Part shown: piece by piece, positions 51,164 through 59,337 of the stretch
Layout: every line of letters starts with the position of its first letter
Position numbering within the stretch: the first letter of the stretch is position 1
Origin: GCA-2711565 sp963664245
GTDB lineage: Bacteria > Bacteroidota > Bacteroidia > Bacteroidales > GCA-2711565
Length of the DNA: 64,000 nt
NCBI GenBank assembly: GCA_963664245.1
Contig: OY760934.1
Coordinates: 62,001-126,000 of the forward strand
Reading direction: 5' to 3'
Position numbers and translations under genes: made by a program
Notes under the pieces: model-generated
The model's database searches: none
What the model was told of the DNA's origin: nothing
What the model saw: the letters and a program-made list of their open reading frames with translations, nothing else

Positions 51164-52344
51164 TCCCGGTTCTTTTCGCTTAAGATAATATATTCGAGAA
51201 TTAAAGTCCAGTAATAAGCTTCGCAACGGTAGTTCATCTGAAGGAAATTGCTTCGGCCAATTAGTTTTTTAAAGCCAATGCTGCTTCCATGAAAAGGGTT
51301 TACAACAAAATAATCGAATTTTTTAAAATCGTCTTCTATCCCGGATAAATTAACGCTTTCATTTGTAGGAACTCCCAGCCGGTTTAGGGATGAAAGCATC
51401 AGCACTTTTTCCATTTTGTTGTTCACATGAAGAAGTGCCAGCTTTATGTCGCTAATAATTTTTGATTTGATCTGGCTAAATTCATTGTTTTTATCGGCTG
51501 CTACAACTCTTGCCAAATGATATAAAATGATGAAAGGGGTTTTATAATAAGGCGAAATAATATGCGGATTTTTAAGGTGGTCGTCGTTTCGCACCATGTC
51601 TTCAATGAGACGAATGCTTTCTCGGTCATACTCGTTTAAATCAAAGTTACGGTTAAAAATGTAAAGCATGGTGTTTGCCATCACACAAATGTCGAAATCC
51701 TGTTTTAGTTTTTGTGCGAACCATGTCATGTAAGCTTTATGATTTTGGTAGCGTTTGTAAATGCTGTTTATTTGTCGGTTGTATAAGTTAGTATGCTTGA
51801 TAATCAGCTGTTTTAATTGTTGGTCGATGGTGTCATTTTTGGGGAGGCTTAAGTAAATGATGCTGGTGCAATCCAGGTCATCTGGGAGTTTGATTTTATC
51901 GGAATTGGCCCAAAATTTACTTCCGGGCATGGGCATATCCGGATGGGTTTGCCAGTAATTGAAACTTACTTCTCCCTTTCGGTTCCGGTATTTGGGATAA
52001 TTTCTGATTACCCCGTTTCTAATGCTGTCAATTATTGTTTGATCCTGAAGTTGAAACTCGTTTTTTATTGTCCCCAAAGTATAGGTGATAAGGGCTGGGA
52101 AAAAGATGTTGTTGTCGCGTTTCAGGTTCCTTTTGCGGTCTTTAAAACGTTCAGAAATAAATAATCCATCGGCAAATTCAGCATCGTTTTTTAACTGCAA
52201 TGCTTCAATTTTTCGGAGGATGTTTTCTTTTGAATATTCCTTTGTTTGAGCAGATAAATAAACCGAAACAGATAGAAAGAGGATGGAAAGAAATGCTTTT
52301 TTTATCTGTAAATGGTGTTGCTCAGTGATCCGATTGAATTTCAT
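51160..52344 (-). CDS. Secreted protein of unknown function
   Basis: 394 residues with a signal peptide (about 1-33, ending YLSAQ). The mature part is helical with many Asn, Tyr and Lys (RNRKGEVSFNYWQTHPDMPMPGSKFWANSD, LDCTSIIYLSLPKN). The Trp/Pro/Asp pattern DLDCTS with following helices suggests an alpha/alpha-toroid-like fold, but no family is recognised. Sits between the TVP38-type gene (22 nt) and the TIGR01777 gene (4-nt overlap) in an apparent operon. Confidence 0.7.
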   Translation of the reverse strand: MKFNRITEQHHLQIKKAFLSILFLSVSVYLSAQTKEYSKENILRKIEALQLKNDAEFADGLFISERFKDRKRNLKRDNNIFFPALITYTLGTIKNEFQLQDQTIIDSIRNGVIRNYPKYRNRKGEVSFNYWQTHPDMPMPGSKFWANSDKIKLPDDLDCTSIIYLSLPKNDTIDQQLKQLIIKHTNLYNRQINSIYKRYQNHKAYMTWFAQKLKQDFDICVMANTMLYIFNRNFDLNEYDRESIRLIEDMVRNDDHLKNPHIISPYYKTPFIILYHLARVVAADKNNEFSQIKSKIISDIKLALLHVNNKMEKVLMLSSLNRLGVPTNESVNLSGIEDDFKKFDYFVVNPFHGSSIGFKKLIGRSNFLQMNYRCEAYYWTLILEYIILSEKNRE

Positions 52345-52366
52345 ATTTTATAAACCTTAAAAAATG

Positions 52367-52933
52367 CTAAAACTTTAACACCAATAAATTAAACGAAAAA
52401 ACGTAGAAAAAGTAAATGATTGATTGCCCGACTAACACGCCTACAACGCATTTCCACACGGGAACTTTTAACGAACTGGCCACAAAAACAATCACGTCTG
52501 TAGGAACCAGCGGGAAAAAACTCCAGCCGATTAAAATGGGCAAATGTTTCCCTTGAAGCTTTTGCTTTAGAATTTCAACTTTTTTTGTGTATTTACGCTC
52601 GATGATTTGCCCCAAACGTAAATACCTGGCAAAATAATAAACCACCGCCGTCGAACTTGCAATGCCAAATAAATTATAAAGGTATGCCGTTGTGGGATCA
52701 AAAATGGTTGCCCCGGCAAGCAGGAGCGGTGTTCCCGGGAAAAATACAACCCCTCTTATCGTGATAAGAATAAAGTAAATGATGGTTACAATAAGCAGGT
52801 ATTGCTTGACGTATTTTTGTAGGATTTCTAATTGAAAGTATTCGGGTTTAAACAAATAAAGCATTACAATACATAACACGAAAAACAACCAAACCCAGAT
52901 ACGGGTATTTTTTCTGATGAATTCTTTTTTCAT
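52367..52933 (-). CDS. TVP38/TMEM64-family (VTT domain) membrane protein
   Basis: 188 residues and about five TM segments. The VTT/SNARE-associated domain is seen in VFFPGTPLLLAGATIFDPTTAYLYNLFGIASSTAVVYYFARYL and the re-entrant GWSFFPLVPTDVIVFVASSLKVP. Related DedA-family proteins translocate phospholipid or undecaprenyl-phosphate; the function of this member is not known. Starts 3 nt after the 149-residue gene. Confidence 0.85.
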   Translation of the reverse strand: MKKEFIRKNTRIWVWLFFVLCIVMLYLFKPEYFQLEILQKYVKQYLLIVTIIYFILITIRGVVFFPGTPLLLAGATIFDPTTAYLYNLFGIASSTAVVYYFARYLRLGQIIERKYTKKVEILKQKLQGKHLPILIGWSFFPLVPTDVIVFVASSLKVPVWKCVVGVLVGQSIIYFFYVFSFNLLVLKF

Positions 52934-52936
52934 GCT

Positions 52937-53386
52937 TTATTTGTTTGTTGTATTTGGATAATTGATTTGGGTTATTGTGTCTGTTTCGCAAATCCTTCTT
53001 CTGGAAACATAGATTAAGTCAGTGTACCGGCTTATGCCATATAAAACATATACGCATGAGTCGACTTTGTCTCTGATGTCGTAAAACTGCATGAAAAGCC
53101 CTTTTTTCTTTCCTTCGGTTCCGAAGTGTTCTTCAAAATTTTTGAAAAACCCTTTGTTTTGAAAATTCTGATGAAAGTAGAGTTGCGAAAATTCATCTTT
53201 GTTATATGTTTCGATGCTTGCTTTAGCGGAAGTGTGCTTTTCCAAATAATTGGTGTAAATTTTCATGGGGGTAGGCCCCGAAAAAATGATAAATAAAAAA
53301 AGGAATAAACTAATGATAACAAAGACAAATAGTGCTAAACTGCTTTTTAGGTAAGATGTTTTTTTGTTTTTCCCTGTGGTTTTCAT
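52937..53386 (-). CDS. Single-TM membrane protein, unknown function
   Basis: 149 residues. One TM at about 15-37 (LKSSLALFVFVIISLFLFLF), with a soluble extracytoplasmic domain after it (YTNYLEKHTSAKASIETYNKDEFSQLYFHQ, KVDSCVYVLYGISRYTDLIYVSRRRICE) that contains two cysteines. No family recognised. Located between cutC (24 nt) and the TVP38-like gene (3 nt) in the same direction. Confidence 0.65.
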   Translation of the reverse strand: MKTTGKNKKTSYLKSSLALFVFVIISLFLFLFIIFSGPTPMKIYTNYLEKHTSAKASIETYNKDEFSQLYFHQNFQNKGFFKNFEEHFGTEGKKKGLFMQFYDIRDKVDSCVYVLYGISRYTDLIYVSRRRICETDTITQINYPNTTNK

Positions 53387-53410
53387 TTTTTGTGGTCGTT
53401 TTACATGAGA

Positions 53411-54160
53411 TTAAATGTGTTGATTTAGAATTCTTGCCATAGTTTTAATTTGTTCTGTGTTTACGCTAATCGTTTTGTATTCATCAGCCGATTGGGTTCC
53501 GCCCATATTAATAGCCGGATTAAAAAATCCCATTTTACTGTTTATAAACGTTTTTGCCGAAGCATGGAACTCCTCAGCTCCGGTTTTTTGAATGATTTCC
53601 GGCAGATTATGTTGGTTGATCCCGCTTCCGGGCATGATGATGATTTCGTCTTTGGCTTGCTCGACCAGCTTTTTGATTAAATCGCATCCTTCAAAAGCAC
53701 TGTTTTTTGAACCGGAAGTTAAAATGCGTTTGATGTGGATTTTTTTCAATTCTTCGAGTGCTTGCAGAGGATTGTGGCACATGTCGAAAGCCCTGTGAAA
53801 GGTTACTTCTAAAGGTTCGGCCAAATCAATAATTTCTTTTGTTTTTTTAAGATCGATTTCGCCTTTTGAGGTTAAAAAGCCAATGACCACGCCATTTGCT
53901 CCCAGTTCTTTTATTTTTAAAACATCGTCTTTAATGATTTCAAATTCGGCATTGGAATATAAAAAATCGCCGCCGCGCGGACGAACAATCACATTCACCG
54001 GGATATTCAATTTTTCGACACAATATTTAATAGTGGCGTAGGAGGGGGTGGTTCCACCCTCGGTAAAATTATCGCAAAGTTCGATGCGATGAGCCCCGGC
54101 TTGTTCAGCTTTAATTGCTGATTCGGCAGAGTAACAACATATTTCCAGTTTTTTCTCCAT
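53411..54160 (-). CDS. cutC: CutC copper-homeostasis family protein
   Basis: 249 residues, a complete TIM-barrel CutC: LEICCYSAESAIKAEQAGAHRIELCDNFTEGGTTPSYATI at the start, VIVRPRGGDFLYS, VTFHRAFDMC, ILTSGSKNSAFEG and IIMPGSGINQHNL. The family was linked to copper tolerance, but its enzymatic role is unclear. The first gene of the co-directional group running to the esterase. Confidence 0.95.
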   Translation of the reverse strand: MEKKLEICCYSAESAIKAEQAGAHRIELCDNFTEGGTTPSYATIKYCVEKLNIPVNVIVRPRGGDFLYSNAEFEIIKDDVLKIKELGANGVVIGFLTSKGEIDLKKTKEIIDLAEPLEVTFHRAFDMCHNPLQALEELKKIHIKRILTSGSKNSAFEGCDLIKKLVEQAKDEIIIMPGSGINQHNLPEIIQKTGAEEFHASAKTFINSKMGFFNPAINMGGTQSADEYKTISVNTEQIKTMARILNQHI

Positions 54161-54234
54161 CTGAAAAAATCAAAACTGAAAATTACAAAATATATTTGGC
54201 TTTATTAAAAATAATGGAAGGAATGAAAATTAAA

Positions 54235-54266
54235 TAAAAGCCCCAACCATAACAGTCGGGGCTTTT
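54235..54266 (-). terminator. Terminator of TonB-receptor gene
   Basis: Stem AAAAGCCCC/GGGGCTTTT with a 12-nt loop. It lies 80 nt after the receptor stop and before cutC; the symmetric A/T flanks mean it could work on both strands. Confidence 0.85.
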
Positions 54267-54346
54267 GTTACTCTACAATTTAAACCTATAGCTCGCTTTG
54301 CTGAGTTTGTCGGGAAAAGCATTCCCGGATCATCGCAAAGAAAAAA

Positions 54347-56773
54347 TTAGTGCATTATATTAATGGAAATCCCGCCATAAAACATTGTGCCGTACATTGG
54401 AGCATACATGAATGCTGCATCATCCAAATGTTTTTCGTCCTGAACGTAATTAAAAATGTTATTTAATCCGGCATATAATTTAAACGATTTAATCTTTTTT
54501 GAAACCCTAGCATTAAAGGTCATAAACGGATCCGTTTTTTTGATTTTTGACTGATCGCCCAATGCCGGATCAATTTCTTCGTTGTAATAATCGATGTACA
54601 TTTGCCCCTGGTAGTTTCCGCTTACAGAAAACGACCAGGTTTTAGGAGTGTATTCGATGTTTAAATTTCCGGTTGTGGTTGGGAACCTGGAAATATATTT
54701 ACTGTCGTCTTCGTATGCTGTGCCTATCCAGTCTTTGCGTGCGTTGTCATATTTTCCGTAATTGAAGGTAAAATCTATTCCGAGGTTAAGGTCTTTAGCT
54801 GGTTTCGCCATCAATGATAATTCTATTCCCTGGACAAAGGCATCATCTATGTTTTCCCATTGGTAATCGTATCCCATTGCAGCAACTTCAGCATCGGCAT
54901 CGCTGAAACCAATTTTGTTTTTTAAGTTGGTTCTAAAAAGGTTGGCACTGACTCTGATATTTTTCCCATAGTAATCTCCCGAAAGGTTAAAGCTAACCGA
55001 AGTTTCCGGATCAAGTTCTGATGATTTCCAAACCCGGGGCGAACCGCTACAAAGGTGAAGGTCTTCTGAGAATCCGTAGGGGGCTCTGAATCCGGTTCCT
55101 GCATTGGCTCGTATCGTAAATTTATCCGAGATTTTATACTTTACGGCCAGCCTTGGATTTACCGTTGTTTCGTCGAACTTTGTTTTTGGGAAATTGTTTG
55201 AGGAAAATACTTGTTGATCTGCTTCGTATTTTTCGCTAGAGTGGTGATTGTCAAGTCTGATACCGGGCACGATCATTAAATTTTTGGTAACGGCCCATTC
55301 ATCCTGAATAAAAAGACCAAACTCCCGTGCTGATTTATCGGCAACCGAACGGTAAGATTGTCCGTAATAATCGCTGGCTTCATCAATTACAACATACATG
55401 CCTGACTCTTCCAGCTTGTCGAAAAATCCTTGTAATCCAATGATGAAATTGTGATTCTTAATTTTTGAATTGTAAGACAATGTTGACGTAAATGAGTTTT
55501 CATCGGCCAGGTAAGGTCTCATATCCCTTAGGTCTGGTACGTTGTCATCGTGGGTGTCCATGTAATCTCCCAGGAATGAATCATTGGTTGCGTTTCGGTT
55601 GTGTTTTACATAAGCGAACGTGAAATTTAATTCCGATTTTGTTTTAATTTTCTTGTTGTAGCTCAACGAGGCTTCGTAACGGTCGGTGGTGATGTTTTCT
55701 GTTCCGTCTGTTAGCGGGTTACGGTAGTAATCGTCCGTCATGGTTCCGCCTTCACGTTTTTCAAAAACCGATTTTCCACGGATAATAAGTTTGTCGTTTT
55801 TGAAGAAAGCATTGTTGATGTATAAGCCAAAACCGATATTGGTTAGATTTGTTTTCACCCTGTCGGAAATGCCGTCTTCGTTTTTCACTTCGTCTTTTGT
55901 TAAACCTTCCCCGGTTTGGTCGATAGCATCTTCGGTATATTTTTGGGCAAAGATATTCAAACCAATATTTCCTTTTTCGTTGCGTATGCTTGAAGAAATA
56001 TCGTATTTGTTTGTGTTGTGGAGTCCAAATTGTATGTCGAGAATGGTTGATGGTTCAAACGAAGGTTCTTTGGTAACAATGTTGATTGCTCCTGCTACGG
56101 CCCCGCTTCCGTAAAGTGCAGAACCCGCCCCTTTAACAACTTCGATTTTATCGATATCAACCGTACTTAATTGTTGTAGCCCGTAAATACCGGCTAAGCC
56201 AGAGTACATGGGTTGCCCGTTAATAAGCACCTGGGTGTGTTCGGCTCCCAGTCCCTGCATACGTACCATTGAAAAGTTGCAATACTGGCATTGTTGTTCG
56301 ACCCTCACGCCGGGAATACCTTCTAACGCCTGGTAAAGATTGGTGGCATTTTTATTTTCAAGAACCTTTGCCGTAATAACCTCGGTTCTTATCGGCACAT
56401 CTTTTACAAAGTGTTCGGTGCGGGTTCCTGTAATAACAACCTGTTCGAGGTTCAGGATGTCTTCTTCGAGTTCGAAAAAGAGCTCAGTAGCTTTCCCTGC
56501 TTGCATCACTACTTCTTTTTCCTGCGATTTAAAACCTACTATTTGTGCAACAATAATTTGTTTCCCAACAGGCAGATTTGCTAGCTTAAAATGGCCGGTT
56601 CCATCTGCTGTTGTTCCTATATTTGTTCCTTTTACCATAATGGTTGCATAAGGAATGTGCTCTTTTGTTTTTGCTGATTTAACATCCCCGAAAAGCATGG
56701 CATCGGGTTTTTCCTGTGCCTGTACCTGGAAAATTATAAACAATCCAAGTATCAGATTAAATGTTCGTTTCAT
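54347..56773 (-). CDS. TonB-dependent outer-membrane receptor
   Basis: 808 residues from the ATG at 56773, where a proper signal peptide (MKRTFNLILGLFIIFQVQAQ) begins; the longer frame adds hydrophobic residues upstream of the promoter. Carboxypeptidase-regulatory domain (about 25-105), plug (about 110-230) with VVITGTRTEH and GAGSALYGSGAVAGAINIVTKEP, then a 22-stranded barrel ending YGGISINIMH. The plug holds an unusual cysteine pair in EQQCQYCNFSMVRMQGL. Substrate not determinable: an iron chelate, a corrinoid (a cobO-type gene is 2 kb away) or another metal complex. Controlled by its own promoter with a palindrome upstream. Confidence 0.93.
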   Translation of the reverse strand: MKRTFNLILGLFIIFQVQAQEKPDAMLFGDVKSAKTKEHIPYATIMVKGTNIGTTADGTGHFKLANLPVGKQIIVAQIVGFKSQEKEVVMQAGKATELFFELEEDILNLEQVVITGTRTEHFVKDVPIRTEVITAKVLENKNATNLYQALEGIPGVRVEQQCQYCNFSMVRMQGLGAEHTQVLINGQPMYSGLAGIYGLQQLSTVDIDKIEVVKGAGSALYGSGAVAGAINIVTKEPSFEPSTILDIQFGLHNTNKYDISSSIRNEKGNIGLNIFAQKYTEDAIDQTGEGLTKDEVKNEDGISDRVKTNLTNIGFGLYINNAFFKNDKLIIRGKSVFEKREGGTMTDDYYRNPLTDGTENITTDRYEASLSYNKKIKTKSELNFTFAYVKHNRNATNDSFLGDYMDTHDDNVPDLRDMRPYLADENSFTSTLSYNSKIKNHNFIIGLQGFFDKLEESGMYVVIDEASDYYGQSYRSVADKSAREFGLFIQDEWAVTKNLMIVPGIRLDNHHSSEKYEADQQVFSSNNFPKTKFDETTVNPRLAVKYKISDKFTIRANAGTGFRAPYGFSEDLHLCSGSPRVWKSSELDPETSVSFNLSGDYYGKNIRVSANLFRTNLKNKIGFSDADAEVAAMGYDYQWENIDDAFVQGIELSLMAKPAKDLNLGIDFTFNYGKYDNARKDWIGTAYEDDSKYISRFPTTTGNLNIEYTPKTWSFSVSGNYQGQMYIDYYNEEIDPALGDQSKIKKTDPFMTFNARVSKKIKSFKLYAGLNNIFNYVQDEKHLDDAAFMYAPMYGTMFYGGISINIMH

Positions 56774-56815
56774 ATTAATTCCCCTTTTTATTTTTATTAA
56801 GATTAAATATTGATG

Positions 56816-56846
56816 CAAAATAATGGGAAAGAAGAAAATCAAACAA
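56816..56846 (-). promoter_or_regulatory. Promoter of TonB-receptor gene
   Basis: Minus strand: TTG (56846-56844), 20 bp, TTATTTTG (56823-56816), one base from the -7 consensus. Leader of about 37 nt to the ATG at 56773. Confidence 0.55.
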
Positions 56847-56870
56847 TCGCTTTAAATAATGAAATTTTGC

Positions 56871-56882
56871 GGGATTAATCCC
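56871..56882. promoter_or_regulatory. Perfect palindrome GGGATTAATCCC
   Basis: A 12-bp perfect palindrome between the LuxR-type gene's stop and the receptor promoter, centred about 66 bp upstream of the predicted start site. The place is typical for an activator dimer; no T-run follows, so it is not a terminator. Confidence 0.5.
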
Positions 56883-56884
56883 TA

Positions 56885-57493
56885 TTAAAGGGGAGGTAAT
56901 GATTCGGGAGTATCCAGGGAAATGATTTTTTTGGAAATGGCATAAATGGTAAGGCCGGGCAACGTTTTGACCCCGATTTTTTCGGTAATGTTTTTACGGT
57001 GGCTGATAACGGTGTGTATGCTGATGTTTAATTTATCGGCAATCTCTTTATTTGATAAGCCTTTTACCAAAAGGATGAGTACATCAGTTTCCCTTTTGGA
57101 AAGTTCTTCCGGTTGGGTTTCCTGGCAGTTGCATTTGTTGTATGTTTTTTTGATCTTGGTGGTGATGAGCTCCAGAGTGTCGGTTACGGTAAACGAATCG
57201 TCAAAACGCTTGATTAATTTTTCATCAAAAAAAGAATAGATTAGGGCAATCCACGAAATTGTTGTGAAATTCTTTTTTAGTTTCAAAAATTCGTTTCCCC
57301 TGTTTTGCAGAATTACAGGATTTAAAATCACAATGTCGGGTTGTTCTTTCGAACAGAAACTTTTTAATTCGTCCAGGGTGTTTACCCGGTAAATGAAAAA
57401 GTGACTTTCCGATTTTAGTAATAAATTAGTGAGCCCTTCGGCAATTATATCCGAGGGTTCCGTAAGCACAATATTTATTCTGCATTTACCCAT
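56885..57493 (-). CDS. LuxR-type regulator with degenerate receiver
   Basis: 202 residues. The N-terminal half has a receiver fold, but the phosphoacceptor position is Asn (N58 in PDIVILNPV) and the usual acidic pair is replaced (LTEPSD), so control by phosphorylation is unlikely. A Cys pair (CNCQE, about residue 119) lies in the linker. The C-terminal LuxR HTH is intact: LSKRETDVLILLVKGLSNKEIADKL and SIHTVISHRKNI. It overlaps the hemerythrin gene by 8 nt, so the HHE protein may be its signal input. A candidate target is the TonB receptor just downstream. Confidence 0.87.
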   Translation of the reverse strand: MGKCRINIVLTEPSDIIAEGLTNLLLKSESHFFIYRVNTLDELKSFCSKEQPDIVILNPVILQNRGNEFLKLKKNFTTISWIALIYSFFDEKLIKRFDDSFTVTDTLELITTKIKKTYNKCNCQETQPEELSKRETDVLILLVKGLSNKEIADKLNISIHTVISHRKNITEKIGVKTLPGLTIYAISKKIISLDTPESLPPL

Positions 57494-58199
57494 TTAAAAT
57501 ATTGTATTCAACTTTGTCAATAAGGGGTAAAAGTATTTTTTCTTCGATCAGCGCATGAATCCTTAAATCAAATTCCAGCTCGAATAAACTAAGCAAAAGT
57601 TTCCGTTTTAGCGATAATACATTCGGAATGTGAATGTGCTTTAACAGCAGGTTTTTTAAATCGGCAAGTTTGGTTTCAATGTCTGTGTGGTGTTCGCGGT
57701 ATTCTTTTACAGAGAAACTCGAATCGTGGCTGATTTGTTTTTTTTCGAACAGCATTAAAAAATAAGGAAAGGCAATATCATCTTCATAATCGAGGTGTTC
57801 GAGAACTTCATCAAAATAATCGTTAAAAAATTGTTCGATTAGTTCCACTTCTTTATTGGGGGCTTTTTCCTGTAGTTTTTTGATGTGGTTTTTTATTTCG
57901 GGGTATTTTTCTGTTTTATAAAAATGATGGGTGTTATTTAAGAAAAAAATAATTGCCGAAATATTTCTCAGGTTGGCAATATCTTCCTGTTTAGGGATGA
58001 AGCCGTTGTAGAGGTTGGCAAATGCAAGAAAGAGAGGCTCGGGAATATTGTTTTCGCCGCACACTTGCGATACGTTTTTATCGCTGACGGTAAAATCGAT
58101 GTTGAAGTGTTCCAGGAACAATAAAAGCTTGGGGTTTTCTTTTATTAGTTCGGCCATTTTTATATTGGCTGTGATATATGTTTGGCGTGATTGGTACAT
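57486..58199 (-). CDS. Hemerythrin (HHE)-domain protein with ScdA-like N-terminus
   Basis: 237 residues. Residues about 10-70 resemble the short N-terminal domain of Ric/ScdA/DUF1858 proteins (MAELIKENPKLLLFLEHFNIDF). The remainder is a hemerythrin-like four-helix bundle whose diiron ligands appear in NNTHHFYK, LEHLDYEDDIAF, YREHHTDIE and RIHALIEEKILLPLID. It could bind O2 or NO or sense iron. Overlap with the phospho-independent LuxR gene suggests a one-gene-pair redox sensor. No TM, hence cytoplasmic. A -7 element is seen just upstream. Confidence 0.88.
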   Translation of the reverse strand: MYQSRQTYITANIKMAELIKENPKLLLFLEHFNIDFTVSDKNVSQVCGENNIPEPLFLAFANLYNGFIPKQEDIANLRNISAIIFFLNNTHHFYKTEKYPEIKNHIKKLQEKAPNKEVELIEQFFNDYFDEVLEHLDYEDDIAFPYFLMLFEKKQISHDSSFSVKEYREHHTDIETKLADLKNLLLKHIHIPNVLSLKRKLLLSLFELEFDLRIHALIEEKILLPLIDKVEYNILNG

Positions 58200-58213
58200 C
58201 CCGGTGTTTTTTG

Positions 58214-58221
58214 CAAAAGTA
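58214..58221 (-). promoter_or_regulatory. -7 element of hemerythrin operon
   Basis: TACTTTTG on the minus strand, 14 nt before the ATG at 58199, leaving a leader of only about 8 nt. Confidence 0.5.
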
Positions 58222-58237
58222 ATGTTTTTTTGGATTC

Positions 58238-58687
58238 TTAGTATTTAAACCAAAAATCGCGGGAGCAATATTCGGTTAATTCGAGGGTTCTTTTAGCGAA
58301 CCATTCTTTGTCAAAATTTTCGTTATGCCCATTCTCTTTCCATTCAATTCTTCGTCCTAGCCAGGCTTTGTAGGGCAGCCCCGTGATTTTTACGCGTATC
58401 TTTTTTAAGCTGTCGTTCTCAAAGCGTTCAATTTGTTCGACATCCCAGTTAATGTTGCGGTAAGAATCCTCGGTTTTTGGCAGGTAGGTAAATTCTAAAA
58501 GATTCCGGTTCTCGATCAGGTTTTGTTCTGTTTCTATTTGTTCACGGCCGTTGCAAATAATGGCATCGTCTTTTGAGTAGCCCCGGCCACTATTGCTAGT
58601 AAGGAAGTCCTCGGGCAAATTGTATCGCCTGCATAATTCTTTGAACGAAATATCTGCTTGTATAGGGTTTGCTTTGATCTCTTTCAT
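58238..58687 (-). CDS. Conserved-looking small cytoplasmic protein, unknown function
   Basis: 149 residues without signal peptide or TM. Features: FKELCRRYNLPEDFLTSNSGRGYSKDDAIICNG, ITGLPYKAWLGRRIEWKENG and a Trp/Phe-rich end. The pattern has no motif I can assign. It follows the cobO-type gene by 35 nt on the same strand and may be co-transcribed. Confidence 0.65.
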   Translation of the reverse strand: MKEIKANPIQADISFKELCRRYNLPEDFLTSNSGRGYSKDDAIICNGREQIETEQNLIENRNLLEFTYLPKTEDSYRNINWDVEQIERFENDSLKKIRVKITGLPYKAWLGRRIEWKENGHNENFDKEWFAKRTLELTEYCSRDFWFKY

Positions 58688-58707
58688 AAAAAGGATGTGG
58701 TTGTTGT

Positions 58708-59223
58708 TTAGTGTTCAATTCCTTCCCGGGCAAGGATACCACGGGTATAATAATGTTTTACTTCTTTCATTTCAGTGACCAGATCGGCCATTTCAATCAG
58801 TGCTTGCGGAGCATACCTACCGGTAATAATGATTTCCGATTCGGAAGGTTTGTTTTGTAAAATATGAATGACTTCTTCAATGGGAAATAGTTTGTAGTAA
58901 AGCGCAATGTTGATTTCATCTAAAATAATTACATCGTATTTTTTTGATTTAATTATTTTGGCAACCTCTGCCAGACCTTTTTGAGCCATTTCAATATCTG
59001 CCGGTTTAGGTTCGTGCTTAATAAAACATTCCAATCCATATTGTCGGATTTCAATATTGGGCGAAATTTTTTTCAGGGCTTTTACTTCCGAATAAACCTG
59101 ACCTTTTACAAACTGGCCGATAAAAACTTTTTTGCCGGCACCAAAAGCTCTTATGGCCAGGCCAAATGCTGCCGTTGTTTTTCCTTTTCCGTTGCCGGTG
59201 TAAATATGGATGTAGCCTTTCAT
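58708..59223 (-). CDS. cobO: Cob(I)yrinic acid a,c-diamide adenosyltransferase (CobO/BtuR type)
   Basis: 171 residues from the ATG at 59223 (MKGYIHIYTGNGKGKT); an earlier in-frame ATG adds six residues. P-loop GNGKGKTTAAFG, FVKGQVYSEVKAL, VIILDEINIALYY and ITGRYAPQALIEMADLVTEMKEVKHYY are the CobA/CobO family motifs. It transfers the adenosyl group from ATP to cob(I)alamin precursors. No other cobalamin gene is adjacent, which fits salvage rather than a full synthesis cluster here. Confidence 0.94.
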   Translation of the reverse strand: MKGYIHIYTGNGKGKTTAAFGLAIRAFGAGKKVFIGQFVKGQVYSEVKALKKISPNIEIRQYGLECFIKHEPKPADIEMAQKGLAEVAKIIKSKKYDVIILDEINIALYYKLFPIEEVIHILQNKPSESEIIITGRYAPQALIEMADLVTEMKEVKHYYTRGILAREGIEH

Positions 59224-59281
59224 GAATAAATGTTTGTGCAATAATTGAATGCAATTTACAATTTATATAAAAAGCAGAAGC

Positions 59282-59316
59282 AAAAAACCCACCCCGAAAT
59301 CTTGGGATGGGTTTTG
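59282..59316 (-). terminator. Terminator of secreted 668-residue protein gene
   Basis: Minus strand: AAAACCCATCCC/CGGGGTGGGTTTT-type stem (one mismatch) with T-run TTTTTT, 22 nt after the stop at 59338. Confidence 0.85.
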
Positions 59317-59337
59317 AAAAAAGAATTTCTTTTTTTC

